Assembly: GCF_900114565.1 (NCBI RefSeq)
Contig: NZ_FOTM01000017.1
Span: 19,922 to 83,921 of the forward strand
Reading direction: 5' to 3'
Source of the DNA: Leifsonia sp. CL147
Lineage (GTDB): Bacteria > Actinomycetota > Actinomycetes > Actinomycetales > Microbacteriaceae
Length of the DNA: 64,000 nt
Position numbers and translations under genes: made by a program. Numbering within the stretch: the first letter of the stretch is position 1; the number at the start of each line of letters is the position of its first letter. Positions 16,208 through 26,230 of the stretch are shown one piece after another. Below the pieces are notes generated by a model, which had not been told where the DNA came from, did not search any database, and saw nothing but the letters and a program-made list of their open reading frames with translations.

Positions 16208-18475
16208 TTACGCGGCGCTCCGGGGACGTGCGGCGGAAGGCCATCCCGCTGGCAGCAAGGACACAGGAAGCAGCGCCGCCTTGAGCCGCAGCGCGGGACC
16301 GGCCTGCGCCCCGAGCTCCGACAGGACGAGAGCCAGATCGTCGGCGAGTCCCCCCTCCCAGCGTCTGGACGGCGGCCCGTACGCATCCCGCTCCAGCTCG
16401 GCGAGGAGACGCATCACCCCGTCCTCCGCCGGCGTCCCGGCGACGGCAGCGGCGATCCGGCCGGCGAAGACCCGCGGAGTCTCCGTCGGCGGCGCTGTCC
16501 AGCCGAGGTCGCGGACCGTGTCGCGCAGTTCATCCCAGACGAGGGATGCCCCTCCCCATTCGTCGCTCAGCTCGCGCAGTCGCCGCCGTCGCCGGGTCCT
16601 GCGCCATACCGCGGGGACCAGCAGCACCCCGATGACGAGGATCGCCGTGCCGATCCCGGTCGCGAGCGGCTGCGCGGCGGAGGTCGCGTTCGGCGTGGCG
16701 GAGCCGCTGAGATTGGCCGGGTCCGTCGGCGTCAGCGCCCGTGGCGCTGCTCCCGACGTGGCACCCGCGGCGGGCGCCGGGGCGGCCGGCCCGGTCAAGG
16801 GGCGGGTGTAGTCCGGAACGGTCCCGCGACCGACGGTCGGCTCGAACGGCACCCAGCCGACGCCGGCGAAGTACAGCTCCGGCCAGGCGTGCAGATCGTC
16901 GCTGGTGACCGTGTACTCGCCGGGGTTCGTGGCCGTTCCTCCGCTGTTCGCACCGGGCAGGTAGCCCTCCGCCACCCGCGACGGGATTCCCAGCGTTCGC
17001 GCCATGAGCGCCATCGCCGAGGCGAAGTGCACGCAGTATCCGCTCTTCACCTGAAGGAACCGGGCGATGACGCGTGCACCGTCGCCGTCATACCCCTGCT
17101 TGAGCGGCGTCTGGGTCGAGTAGACGAAACTGTTGTCGCGGAAGTAGTCCTGCAGTGCGACCGCCTTGTCGTACTCGGTGAGCGCATCCTTGGTCGCCGT
17201 GAGGGCCGTCTGCTCGATGATCGGGGGCATGTCGGAGGGGAGGAACAGGTCGCGTTGCACCCCAGCGGGGACCAACCCGCCGGCAGCTTTGAGCTGGTCG
17301 GCGGTCGGTTCCAGGATGAGGCTCGTCGCGGTGTAACGCTGTCCTTGGGTCGTCGCGTTGATCCCACCGATCGTCAGGTCGTCCGGATCCCAGGACCAGG
17401 TGCCGTTCAGGCCCTTCACCGACTGGACGGGCGCGGGCGTCGGAAGCCAGCGGCTCGTCATGTTCTCGATCGCGACCGTCGTCGTGATCTTCGCCGTCTT
17501 CACCTGCTTGGACAGCCCGGCGACGGGACCGATCTTGACGCCGTCGCCGAGCCTGTTGGTGTCGCGCTCGCGATGCTTCCACACCGAGCCGGTGAACTGA
17601 TCGAGAGAGGCCAGCTTGAGGTACTGACCGTTCGCCGCCGAGGTGGTGTAGGTCAGGGCGCGGACGGCCGCGGGCCGGCGCAGGTCCTTCCCGAGGTCGA
17701 CGAGCGGCGTGACGGTTCCGCCGATGGAGATGCCGCCCGCGGTGAAGGAGGTGGCTCCGCCCGCCTCGAACCCGGGTGCCGTTCCGCCCAGGACCACGGC
17801 GATGGCGACAGCCGCCGCACCGACGGAAAGGGCAGCGCCCGACCGGGGTGTCCCGGGCCTCCGGGTGCGGACGTCGCAGCGCAGCAGCCACAGATAGGCC
17901 GCGGCGGACGCGGCCAGCGAGATCGGCTCGAGGCCGTCGCCGAGGAGCGCGCCGGGCACTACGAGCACGGCGCCGACCCCGAGCGCGGTGAAGGCCGGCG
18001 CACGCAGTGCCACGGCGACCGTGTCCAGGATCAGCGCGACCAGGCATCCCCCGCCGACCACCAGGAACAGGAACTCGGGCAGCGCTTCGGCCGGCGTGCC
18101 CTGCTGATAGATCGACAGCATCGCCTGCTGCAGGTACTGACCCCAGCTGACGAACGTCGCGGGCGTCGGGATGAGGCCGAGAAGTCCGGTGCCGTGCCCG
18201 AACGTCGCCGTCATGACCGCGGCCGACTCCACCAGCAGGAGCAGAGGAACGACGCCGCGGGGCACTCCGAGGTTGCGCAGGGCGGCCCCGGTGACGAGCA
18301 CCAGTCCCGCCGCCGACACGAGCGCCAACCACCACCCGAAGCCCTGGATGAGCCCCGACAGCGCATAGCTCAGCGCGAGCACCTGCAGCAGGAGCGCCCC
18401 GGTGATCCGCCAGTAGCCGGACCTGCGCCGCCCCGCGAGCTGCGGCACCGCGAGTGCGAGAGACTCAGTCGCCAC
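16208..18475 (-). CDS. Transglutaminase-like membrane protein (TgpA type)
   Basis: 755 residues. Five or six hydrophobic helices fill residues 25-240, then a large external part with a transglutaminase-core: catalytic Cys in SGYCVHFASAMALMARTLG (about 480) and His in DDLHAWPELYF (about 525), ending PFEPTVGRG. One more transmembrane helix lies near residue 610, followed by a cytoplasmic DUF4129-like tail. Third gene of moxR-DUF58-tgpA, overlapping DUF58 by 11 bp. Such operons are thought to handle protein cross-linking, proteolysis or envelope assembly; the actual substrate is unknown. Confidence 0.92.
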   Translation of the reverse strand: MATESLALAVPQLAGRRRSGYWRITGALLLQVLALSYALSGLIQGFGWWLALVSAAGLVLVTGAALRNLGVPRGVVPLLLLVESAAVMTATFGHGTGLLGLIPTPATFVSWGQYLQQAMLSIYQQGTPAEALPEFLFLVVGGGCLVALILDTVAVALRAPAFTALGVGAVLVVPGALLGDGLEPISLAASAAAYLWLLRCDVRTRRPGTPRSGAALSVGAAAVAIAVVLGGTAPGFEAGGATSFTAGGISIGGTVTPLVDLGKDLRRPAAVRALTYTTSAANGQYLKLASLDQFTGSVWKHRERDTNRLGDGVKIGPVAGLSKQVKTAKITTTVAIENMTSRWLPTPAPVQSVKGLNGTWSWDPDDLTIGGINATTQGQRYTATSLILEPTADQLKAAGGLVPAGVQRDLFLPSDMPPIIEQTALTATKDALTEYDKAVALQDYFRDNSFVYSTQTPLKQGYDGDGARVIARFLQVKSGYCVHFASAMALMARTLGIPSRVAEGYLPGANSGGTATNPGEYTVTSDDLHAWPELYFAGVGWVPFEPTVGRGTVPDYTRPLTGPAAPAPAAGATSGAAPRALTPTDPANLSGSATPNATSAAQPLATGIGTAILVIGVLLVPAVWRRTRRRRRLRELSDEWGGASLVWDELRDTVRDLGWTAPPTETPRVFAGRIAAAVAGTPAEDGVMRLLAELERDAYGPPSRRWEGGLADDLALVLSELGAQAGPALRLKAALLPVSLLPAGWPSAARPRSAA

Positions 18476-19808
18476 CGGACAGCACCCCCGCCCGGTGCTG
18501 CTGCAGGGCGCGCTGCCAGCATGCTGCCGGATCGTCGCCCGCGACGTACGTCACGCAGAGCCAGCCGGCGTCGGCGAGGACCTCCGCCGTCTCGGCGGGC
18601 TGCGACGCCGCGACGAACGCCACCGCAGGGTCACCCATCGACCGCAGCGCGGCCAGTGCACCGAGCTCGGCGGGTGGAGCTCCGGTGAGCACGACGAACA
18701 CCGGGACCGCCCGCCCGGCACGGCGGAGGCCGGCGCCGAGCTCCACCACCGCGTCATCCCGCTGGACGGCTGCGGGCTCGACCGCGGCGAGGTCGGCGAG
18801 CAGCATCCGGTCGGCGGTGCTCACGTCGTAGGTCGCCGTCGTCGCGCCCAGCGTCCCCGTGCGCCCGGCGCCGCTGCGGCCCGTCAGCTGGCGATCGCCG
18901 GTCTCCACGACGCTCACGGCGAAGCCCTCGTCGAGCAGGTGGACTCCGATCGAGGCGACGAGATCGACGACCGTCTCGAACTCGTCGTCGGCGACGTCGT
19001 CCAGCCCCGGGGGGCGAGCGGGCGCCGGGCGCGTGTCCATCAGCATCCACGCCTCGGGATTGCTCCGCTGCTCCTCCTGCCGCACCATCAGCTGATCGTG
19101 CCGGGCCGTGGCGCGCCAGTGGACGCGCCGGAGCGGGTCGCCCGGGCGGTACTCGCGCGCGATCAGCTCGTCGGCGCTCGGGATGCTGTGCCGCAGCAAC
19201 TCGTGCTCCGTGCCCTCGCTGTGCGCCACGTCCAGCACGCCCCGGGCCAGGGGCCGGACCTGCGGAGTCACCAGGAGCAGCCGGGGCTGGCCGACGGCGT
19301 ACTCCGCGTACGCGATGCCGAACGGATCGGCACGGCTCACCACGAGCGGGCCGACGGAATGCGCCCCGCGCCGGTCCGGCACCACATCCTGTCGCAGCAC
19401 GACCGTGTCGCGACCGAGACCGCCGTCGACCTGGTGGGCACCGAGCCGCGGGAACGGCGCAGGCGGCTGCACTCCGACCGCCGGCGGCGCCGACTCCCGC
19501 CAGCCGGCCGAGGGGCTGGGTCTCGGGGACTCGTTGCGCACGGTCGTCACGATGGTGGCCTGCTCCCCCACCCCGACCACGTCGGGATGGAATGCGCGGG
19601 CCACCGTGAGGCGGGGACGGTCGATGGTGACGGAGATCATCGCCGCGAGCGGGAGCACCGTGAGGAAGACGCCGACGAACAGCACGTCCGTTCGGCCCAG
19701 GATCACGGAGGCGACGAGCGCCACCACGCCGATGCCACCGAGTGTCCAGCCGCGCGCGGTCGGGCGCGGCCGCTTCAGCGGCGAAGAGGCGCGACCGCGG
19801 GCGGGCAT
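18465..19808 (-). CDS. DUF58 domain protein
   Basis: 447 residues. Two transmembrane helices near the N-terminus (about 22-65), then a beta-rich region and the DUF58 signature EYRPGDPLRRVHWRATARHDQLMVRQEEQ (about 240) leading into a von Willebrand A-like fold. The ATG lies one base after the moxR stop. DUF58 proteins work as partners of MoxR AAA+ ATPases, probably in assembling or inserting envelope complexes. Confidence 0.93.
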   Translation of the reverse strand: MPARGRASSPLKRPRPTARGWTLGGIGVVALVASVILGRTDVLFVGVFLTVLPLAAMISVTIDRPRLTVARAFHPDVVGVGEQATIVTTVRNESPRPSPSAGWRESAPPAVGVQPPAPFPRLGAHQVDGGLGRDTVVLRQDVVPDRRGAHSVGPLVVSRADPFGIAYAEYAVGQPRLLLVTPQVRPLARGVLDVAHSEGTEHELLRHSIPSADELIAREYRPGDPLRRVHWRATARHDQLMVRQEEQRSNPEAWMLMDTRPAPARPPGLDDVADDEFETVVDLVASIGVHLLDEGFAVSVVETGDRQLTGRSGAGRTGTLGATTATYDVSTADRMLLADLAAVEPAAVQRDDAVVELGAGLRRAGRAVPVFVVLTGAPPAELGALAALRSMGDPAVAFVAASQPAETAEVLADAGWLCVTYVAGDDPAACWQRALQQHRAGVLSGGD

Positions 19809-19809
19809 G

Positions 19810-20868
19810 CTAACGGCCTGTCGGACTCACTGCGCCCGAGCCGAGCGGGACCGGGGTGGATGCGACGATCCGCCGCACGATGTCGGCGATGACTGGAGCA
19901 CTCTCGTGGTGATGGCCGAGGGCCCGGCTGGTCGGGAGCAGGCGGTGGCCGAGCACCGGGACGGCCAGCGCATCCACATCGTCCGGCAGCACGAAGTCGC
20001 GGCCCGCGAGCGCAGCCATCGCCTTCGCGGCGCGGATGAGCTGCAGGGTGGCGCGCGGACTGGCGCCGAGCCGGAGATCGCGATCCTCCCGCGTCGCGCG
20101 GACCAGGTCTACCGAGTACTGCTTGACCGGGGTGGATGCGAAGACGTTCCGCGCGGTCACCATCATGGCCCGCAGTTCCTCGGTGCTGACGACAGGACGG
20201 ATGCGCGAGAGCGGACTCGACGTGTCCCGGGTGGTCAGCATGGCGAGCTCCGAGCCCTCGTCCGGGTACCCCATCGCGATACGGGCCATGAAGCGGTCGC
20301 GCTGCGCCTCCGGGAGGGCGTAGGTGCCCTCCATCTCGACCGGGTTCTGCGTCGCGACGACGATGAAGGGAGCGGAGAGAGGATAGGTCGAGCCGTCGAC
20401 GGTGACCTGGCGCTCCTCCATGCACTCCAGCAGGGCGGACTGCGTCTTCGGGCTCGCCCGGTTGATCTCGTCGCCGATCACGATGTTCGCGAAGATGGCG
20501 CCGGGCTTGAACTCGAACCGCCGCTCCGCCTGGTTGTAGACCGAGACGCCCGTCACGTCGCTGGGCAGCAGATCGGGGGTGAACTGGATGCGGCTGACGG
20601 TGCAGTCGACCGATTTCGCCAGCGACTTCGCCAGCATGGTCTTTCCGACGCCCGGGACATCCTCGATGAGCAGGTGGCCCTCGGCCAGCAGCACGACCAG
20701 CGCGGTCTGGACGGCCTCGTGCTTGCCGTCGATGACGGACTCGACGTTCGCGGTGATCTGGTCAGCGGCGCGCCGCAACTCGTCCAGTTCCATGCCGGGC
20801 GCCGCGACCGTCTCCTCGACCGGGGCCACGGAGGACTCGGTCGGCTGACGCGTCGCGTAACTGTTCAT
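19810..20868 (-). CDS. MoxR family AAA+ ATPase
   Basis: 352 residues. Walker A is EDVPGVGKTMLAKSLA, Walker B is VIGDEINRASPKTQSALLECMEE, sensor 1 is VVATQNPVEMEGTY, and the MoxR lid is at the end. First gene of the moxR-DUF58-tgpA operon and 10 bp downstream of coaD in the same direction. It should act as a chaperone-like ATPase for the DUF58 and transglutaminase partners. Confidence 0.95.
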   Translation of the reverse strand: MNSYATRQPTESSVAPVEETVAAPGMELDELRRAADQITANVESVIDGKHEAVQTALVVLLAEGHLLIEDVPGVGKTMLAKSLAKSVDCTVSRIQFTPDLLPSDVTGVSVYNQAERRFEFKPGAIFANIVIGDEINRASPKTQSALLECMEERQVTVDGSTYPLSAPFIVVATQNPVEMEGTYALPEAQRDRFMARIAMGYPDEGSELAMLTTRDTSSPLSRIRPVVSTEELRAMMVTARNVFASTPVKQYSVDLVRATREDRDLRLGASPRATLQLIRAAKAMAALAGRDFVLPDDVDALAVPVLGHRLLPTSRALGHHHESAPVIADIVRRIVASTPVPLGSGAVSPTGR

Positions 20869-20878
20869 GGTCGCCGTC

Positions 20879-21361
20879 CTAGGTGTCTTGGAGGTACTCG
20901 TGCACGACCGGCGGCACGTACGGGCTCACATCGCCGCCCAGCGCGGACACCTGTCGAACCAGGGAGCTCGAGACGTGCGCGTTCGCCGGGTTGGGCAGCA
21001 GGAAGACGGTCTCGACGTCCGCCAGGTGACGGTTGACGATCGCCATCGGCGTCTCGTAGGCGACGTCCACCTGCGAGCGGATGCCCTTCACCAGGACGTG
21101 GGCTCCCACGTCGGTGCAGTAGTCCACGAGCAGGCCCATCGTCCAGGAGGCGATGACGATCCTGCCGACGATTCCCGCGTCCTCGATCGAGCGCTCGAGC
21201 AGGGCCACCCGCTGTGCGATGGGCAGCAGAGCCGACTTGTCCGGGTTGTGGACCACCACCACGTGGACCTCGTCCCACAGGCCGGCGGCACGCTCGATCA
21301 CGTCGAGGTGCCCGAGGGTGACCGGGTCGAACGATCCAGGGACAACGGCGATCCTGTTCAT
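20879..21361 (-). CDS. coaD: Phosphopantetheine adenylyltransferase
   Basis: 160 residues from the ATG at 21361, chosen because the protein then starts at the conserved [20 protein letters not shown] with the HxGH-like TLGH nucleotide motif. Other conserved parts are VKGIRSQVD and [11 protein letters not shown]. It performs the penultimate step of coenzyme A synthesis. Eighteen extra codons upstream are open but not conserved. A TAGTCT hexamer and GGAGG lie directly before the start. Confidence 0.96.
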   Translation of the reverse strand: MNRIAVVPGSFDPVTLGHLDVIERAAGLWDEVHVVVVHNPDKSALLPIAQRVALLERSIEDAGIVGRIVIASWTMGLLVDYCTDVGAHVLVKGIRSQVDVAYETPMAIVNRHLADVETVFLLPNPANAHVSSSLVRQVSALGGDVSPYVPPVVHEYLQDT

Positions 21362-21465
21362 AGGCCTCCAGACTATCCCGGGCATCCCGGCATTTCGTTG
21401 TGAATCCGTTACCAAACCGTTTCACTCGACGGACGCGGCCCGGCGCCTCCCCGGGGTGGCGGAGG

Positions 21466-23703
21466 CTAGGACTTGCCGAGGAAGGCACGTTCGCTCTCGT
21501 CCAGCCGACGCGCGAGTGCGGCGCCGAGCGCCGGGTGCAGCGACAGCGCGGGGTCGCCCTCCAGCGTCTCCTCCGCCGCGACCCGTGCCTCGGCGATGAG
21601 CTCGCCGTCGGTGGCGACGCGCAGCAGCCGCAGAGACGAGCGGCCGCCCGACTGCCTGCTGCCCAGCACGTTCCCCTCGCGGCGCAGTTCCAGGTCGATG
21701 TTCGCCAGCTCGAAGCCGTCGAGCGTGGCGGCCACCGCCTCCACTCGCTCGCGGGCCAGGCTGCCCTGCTCGGCGGCGGTCACGAGGAGGCAGAGCCCGG
21801 GGATGCCGCCACGGCCGACGCGGCCACGGAGCTGGTGGAGTTGCGACACACCGAAGCGGTCGGCATCCAGCACGACCATCGCCGAGGCGTTCGGCACGTC
21901 CACACCGACCTCGATCACCGTCGTGGCGATCAGGAGGTCGAGGGCGCCGGCGGCGAAGGCGCGCATGACCTCGTCCTTGGCGTCGGAGGGCAAGCGGCCG
22001 TGCAGCACCCCGATCCGCGTCTCGGCGAACAGCGGGTCGGCGCGCACCTGCGCCGCGACCGCCTCGACGCTCGCGATCGGCCGGGCGGGCGCGCCCTCCT
22101 CGCCCGCAGTCGGCGTGTCGGGCTCCATCTCCTCGCCGTCGTCCTCCGCATCCTTGCCGGAGATCGCCGGGCAGACGACGAACACCTGGCGCCCCTTGCC
22201 GATCTCCTCCGACGCGCGCTCCCAGATGCGGCGCTCCCAGCCCGGCCGGTCGGCCAGCGGGACGACGAAGCTCTCGATGCCCTGCCGGCCGGCCGGCAGC
22301 TGCGCGATCGTGGACACGTCCAGGTCGCCGAAGACGGTCATCGCCACCGTACGCGGGATGGGGGTCGCCGTCAGCACGAGGACATGCGGCGGCGTCCCGC
22401 CCTTGGCGCGCAGGGCCTCCCGCTGCTCCACGCCGAAGCGGTGCTGCTCGTCCACGACCACGAGCCCCAGGTCGAAGAAGGTGACGGCGTCGCCGAGCAG
22501 CGCGTGCGTCCCGACAACGATCCTCGCCTGCCCCGAGACGGTCCGCAGCAGGGCGCGCTTCCGCTCCCCCGCCGAGAGCTGACCGGTGAGCAGGGTCGGC
22601 ATGAGCTCGGCGGAGAGGTCCGGCCCGAGCATCGCCGCGATGGACCGCAGATGCTGCGCCGCCAGCACCTCCGTCGGCGCCAGCAGGGCCGACTGGCCAC
22701 CCGAGTCCGCGACGGCGAGCATGGCCCGCAGCGCCACGAGCGTCTTGCCGGAGCCGACCTCGCCCTGCACGAGCCGGTGCATGGCGGCGGTGCCGGCCAG
22801 GTCCTGCGCGATCTCGCGTCCGACCGCATCCTGATCGCCGGTGAGCGAGAACGGCAGTGCAGCGTCGAAACGCTCCAGCAGTCCTCCCGGGACCGCCTCC
22901 CGCGGCGTCGCGGCCACGGCCCGCGCCGCCGCCCGCTGCTGCAGCAGAGCGGCCTGCAGGACGAACGCCTCCTGGTATCGCAGGGTGTCCCGCGCACGCT
23001 GCCACTGCGCATCCTTCTGGGGCCGGTGGATGCCCTCCAGGGCTTCGCGGTACGGCATCAGTCCGCGCTCCACGACGACCTCGTCCGGGACCGGATCGGC
23101 GATCGCTCCGAGTGCGTCGAGCGCCAGCCCGACCGCCTTCTGCACCTGCCAGCTGGCGATCGTCCCCGTCGCCGGATAGATCGGGATGGGCGTCTGCGCC
23201 CACTCCTTCGCGGCCGCGCTGCCGGGGCTCACCGCGTTCTCGGAGTCCAGTTGGAACAGCTCGTAATCGGGATGCGCGAGTTGCAGCGCCCCACGGTAGG
23301 CCGAGACCTTGCCCGCGAAGATCCCGCGGACGCCGGGGACGAGCTCCTTCGAGCGCCAGGCCTGGTTGAAGAAGGTGAGCGTCAGGATCCCCTCGCCATC
23401 CGTGATCTTCACCTCGAGGATGCTGCCGCGTCGCGCCCGCATCGGTCGCTCCTGCACACGGATGACCTCGGCGATGATCGTGACGTTCTCATCGAGGGGC
23501 AGGTTCGCGAGCGCAGTCAGCTCACCGCGCTTGGCGTAGCGGCGCGGATAGTGACTGAGGAGATCGGCGACCGTGCGCATCCCGAACGCCTTCTCGAACG
23601 CCGACGCCGTGCGGCCGCCGAGCACGCCGGTCAAGCGCGAGTCGAGGATCACGGCGCTGGCCTCCGCGGAGCCGGGACCGGCCGGGGCGGGCATCGAGGT
23701 CAT
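21466..23703 (-). CDS. recG: ATP-dependent DNA helicase RecG
   Basis: 745 residues. An N-terminal wedge/OB domain (PRRYAKRGELTALANL) is followed by superfamily 2 helicase motifs: Walker A GEVGSGKT, DEQH box (VVDEQHRFGVEQRE), TATPIPRT (motif III) and VGVDVPNASAMVVLDADRFG, then QLRGRVGRG. It reverses stalled forks and processes Holliday junctions. The acidic insert EDDGEEMEPDTPTAGEE in the helicase part is lineage-specific. The start overlaps the TPR gene by 4 bp. Confidence 0.97.
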   Translation of the reverse strand: MTSMPAPAGPGSAEASAVILDSRLTGVLGGRTASAFEKAFGMRTVADLLSHYPRRYAKRGELTALANLPLDENVTIIAEVIRVQERPMRARRGSILEVKITDGEGILTLTFFNQAWRSKELVPGVRGIFAGKVSAYRGALQLAHPDYELFQLDSENAVSPGSAAAKEWAQTPIPIYPATGTIASWQVQKAVGLALDALGAIADPVPDEVVVERGLMPYREALEGIHRPQKDAQWQRARDTLRYQEAFVLQAALLQQRAAARAVAATPREAVPGGLLERFDAALPFSLTGDQDAVGREIAQDLAGTAAMHRLVQGEVGSGKTLVALRAMLAVADSGGQSALLAPTEVLAAQHLRSIAAMLGPDLSAELMPTLLTGQLSAGERKRALLRTVSGQARIVVGTHALLGDAVTFFDLGLVVVDEQHRFGVEQREALRAKGGTPPHVLVLTATPIPRTVAMTVFGDLDVSTIAQLPAGRQGIESFVVPLADRPGWERRIWERASEEIGKGRQVFVVCPAISGKDAEDDGEEMEPDTPTAGEEGAPARPIASVEAVAAQVRADPLFAETRIGVLHGRLPSDAKDEVMRAFAAGALDLLIATTVIEVGVDVPNASAMVVLDADRFGVSQLHQLRGRVGRGGIPGLCLLVTAAEQGSLARERVEAVAATLDGFELANIDLELRREGNVLGSRQSGGRSSLRLLRVATDGELIAEARVAAEETLEGDPALSLHPALGAALARRLDESERAFLGKS

Positions 23704-24494
23704 GAGTCGATCGTATGCGCCTCCTCCGACGACGTCTCGTCAGCGGCCGCATCGGTGGACGCATCGTCCTCGGCTGCGAGCGCCGCCAGCTCAGCGGCGA
23801 CCGCCGGCTCCTCCGGGCGCTCGGCCGCGAGCCTGCGCTGGATCTCGAGGGCCTCGCTCCGGCGCCCCAGTTCGCGCAGGCAGCGAGCGAGCGCCCACTC
23901 CGCCGCGAACCGGAGGTCGGCCGTCCCGAACGCCCGAGCGAACTCGAACGCCTGCCGGAACGACTCCACAGCGGCCGGCGCATCCCCCTCGGCGAGCCGT
24001 GTCCAGCCCCGCCGCTCATGCAGTGCGACGCCCCATCGGCGAGTACGCGGGTCGTCCGTGCCGGACAGCTCCGAAAGGCCCTCCTCGATCCACTGGTCGG
24101 CGTGCGCCTGATCGGCCTCGGCGAGCACCAGCGTGGCGTCGATCGCCAGAAAGGCGTCCCCGTCCCTGCGTGCTGCCCGCAGAGCCGCCTCCAGGACGGG
24201 AATCGCCTCGTCCATGCGTCCGTCCGCCAGCCGCAAACGCCCGCGTTCGAGCAGCACCCGCACCTCCAGGACTCCCGCCGCGGGCTCGAGCGACTCCAGC
24301 AGAGCCTCCGCCTCCGCGCGTCGGCCCTGTGCTCCGAGCGCACGCGCGCGCTGCGTCTCCAGCTCCGCGCGGACGACCTCCGGCCGGTCCGGTTCGGCCG
24401 CGGCAGCGGCCAGTCGTTCCGCCGAAGCGATCGGGTCTCCGGGGAGCCAGAGCGTGTCCAGCTCGGCCTGCTCCAGGCGTTCCTCCATGGGCAT
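23700..24494 (-). CDS. Tetratricopeptide-like helical protein
   Basis: About 264 residues from MPMEERLEQAEL (a start two codons later is equally possible). It is composed of Ala/Leu/Arg/Glu-rich helical pairs that read as TPR or Sel1-like repeats (for example GRMDEAIPVLEAALRAARRDG and LRELGRRSEALEIQRRLA). The tail is acidic and low-complexity (EDDASTDAAADETSSEE). No catalytic motif is seen. It lies between recG and divergent rsmD, overlapping recG by 4 bp (ATGA). Probably a cytoplasmic protein-interaction scaffold; the partner is unknown. Confidence 0.8.
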   Translation of the reverse strand: MPMEERLEQAELDTLWLPGDPIASAERLAAAAAEPDRPEVVRAELETQRARALGAQGRRAEAEALLESLEPAAGVLEVRVLLERGRLRLADGRMDEAIPVLEAALRAARRDGDAFLAIDATLVLAEADQAHADQWIEEGLSELSGTDDPRTRRWGVALHERRGWTRLAEGDAPAAVESFRQAFEFARAFGTADLRFAAEWALARCLRELGRRSEALEIQRRLAAERPEEPAVAAELAALAAEDDASTDAAADETSSEEAHTIDS

Positions 24495-24537
24495 ATCTTG
24501 GCGGCACATCCCACGTCGCGGCTAGGCTCAGGGGGCC

Positions 24538-25116
24538 ATGACCCGAATCGTCTCCGGTTTCGCCGGCTCGCTGACCCTGCAGGTGCCCAAGAGCGGAACC
24601 CGTCCCACCAGCGACCGAGTGCGGGAGGCGATCTTCTCCTCCCTGGATGCCCGGGATGCGGTGCACGGAGCACGCGTGCTCGACCTGTACGCCGGTTCCG
24701 GAGCGCTCGGCCTCGAGGCGGCGAGCCGCGGGGCCGCCTCCGTCGTGCTGGTGGAGAAGAGCGCGGCGGCAGCACAGGTGTGCCGGCGCAACGCCGCGGC
24801 GCTGACGGCGGCGGCAGCAGCCGCCCGTCGGACCCCTCCGGCCATCGAGGTCCGCGCCACCCCGGTCCAGACCTACCTGAACGGGGCGGCCGGCCCGTTC
24901 GACGTGGTGTTCCTCGATCCGCCCTACGATCTGGGGGACGCGGAACTGCACGTGGTGCTCCGGTCGCTCGTGCCGCTCCTCCCGGACGACGCCGTGCTGT
25001 GCCTGGAGCGCAGCGCTCGCACCGCAGAGCCCGCTCTCCCCGACGGACTGACCCTCGAACGGCGGAAGGACTACGGCGAGACCGCCGTCTTCTGGCTGAC
25101 GCGGGACCCGGCGTAA
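24538..25116 (+). CDS. rsmD: 16S rRNA (guanine-N2)-methyltransferase RsmD
   Basis: 192 residues. Conserved start (MTRIVSGFAGSLTLQVP), RPTSDRVREAIFSSL, the SAM-binding VLDLYAGSGALGLEAASRGA and the catalytic DPPY (LDPPYDLG). It methylates G966 of 16S rRNA. It is divergent from the TPR gene and recG. A TAGGCT hexamer ends 9 bases before the ATG with only G-rich sequence between, so the leader is very short. Confidence 0.96.
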   Translation: MTRIVSGFAGSLTLQVPKSGTRPTSDRVREAIFSSLDARDAVHGARVLDLYAGSGALGLEAASRGAASVVLVEKSAAAAQVCRRNAAALTAAAAAARRTPPAIEVRATPVQTYLNGAAGPFDVVFLDPPYDLGDAELHVVLRSLVPLLPDDAVLCLERSARTAEPALPDGLTLERRKDYGETAVFWLTRDPA

Positions 25117-25158
25117 CCGGCGCTGCGACCCGCTCCCCCGCCGCGGCTCCCGACGCCG

Positions 25159-26205
25159 TCAGCCGCGGCCGCCGTCCCACTCCAGGTAGGGGTCCCATCC
25201 GCCGCGCTCATCGAAGAGCCGGCCGTCGACGAGCAGGCCGGAACCGCGGCGCACCTCCCCGATCGGGTGGAAGCCACCGGGAAGCGGCAGGCCGGGCGGG
25301 AACGTCGCCAGGAGACCGTGGTCCTCGCCGCCGGTGAGCGCCGTCCGCAGATCCGGTCCGGGGGCATCCCACGCTTCCGTGGCCGAGTACCGGACGACCG
25401 ATTCCACGGCCCGGGAGTCCAGATCGAGGGCGGCACCGCTCGCCTCGGCGATACGGCGCCCGTCGAGCGCGAGCCCATCGCTCAGGTCGAGCATCGCTGT
25501 CGCTCCGGCGGTCGCAGCGAGCGGTCCGTCGGCGAGCGGCGGTCGCGGCCGGAGCTGGGCGGCGACGGCCACGGGATGCGCGGCCGCGACGGCCGCGAAG
25601 CGCGCGCAATCCGGCTCGCCGTCCGCATCCACGGCCTCCGCGAACAGCAGTCGCAAGCCCTCCGCGGCGTGACCCAGTGGGCCGGAGACCGCGACGACGT
25701 CACCCGCTCGGGCGCCGCTGCGGAGAACCGGCGCCCGGCCCTGGAGGTCGCCGAAGGCGGTCACCGCGATCGTGAGGGTGGCCGAGACGGAGAGGTCGCC
25801 CCCGACGACACCGCAGCCGGGTTGAAGCTGTTCGCAGGCGAGGCGGAAGCCGTCGGCCACACCCTCGAGCCACGTGACCGGAGTCCGGGGAGGCGCGGCG
25901 ATCGCCACCACGAGCGCGGTGGGTACGGCGCCCATGGCGGCCACATCGGACAGGTTGGTGACGGCGGCCTTCCAGCCCACATCCACAGGCCCCGACCAGG
26001 CCAGGCGGAAATCGGGCCCGTGCACCATCATGTCCGTCGTGACGACGAACCGTCCGTCGGGTGCCGCCAGCACCGCAGCGTCATCCCCGGGACCGACGAG
26101 CGTCGCCGCCGACTGCGGGAGCCGCGGGAAGATGCGGCGGAGCGCCTCCCGTTCCGACGCCTCCCCGATCGTGATCCCGGCCGCGACGTTCCCAGAGGTT
26201 CCCAT
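25159..26205 (-). CDS. thiL: Thiamine-monophosphate kinase
   Basis: 348 residues from the ATG at 26205; the frame is open further upstream into the divergent lipoprotein gene but is not protein-like there. ThiL features: GPGDDAAVLAAPDGRFVVTTDMMV, ATP/metal motif VTNLSDVAAMGAVP, GGDLSVS, LDLSDGLALD and LTGGEDHGLLAT. It makes thiamine diphosphate from TMP. It is convergent with rsmD. Only 25 bp separate its start from the divergent DUF3515 start. Confidence 0.95.
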   Translation of the reverse strand: MGTSGNVAAGITIGEASEREALRRIFPRLPQSAATLVGPGDDAAVLAAPDGRFVVTTDMMVHGPDFRLAWSGPVDVGWKAAVTNLSDVAAMGAVPTALVVAIAAPPRTPVTWLEGVADGFRLACEQLQPGCGVVGGDLSVSATLTIAVTAFGDLQGRAPVLRSGARAGDVVAVSGPLGHAAEGLRLLFAEAVDADGEPDCARFAAVAAAHPVAVAAQLRPRPPLADGPLAATAGATAMLDLSDGLALDGRRIAEASGAALDLDSRAVESVVRYSATEAWDAPGPDLRTALTGGEDHGLLATFPPGLPLPGGFHPIGEVRRGSGLLVDGRLFDERGGWDPYLEWDGGRG

Positions 26206-26230
26206 GATCTGAAACGGTAGCCTGAATCCG

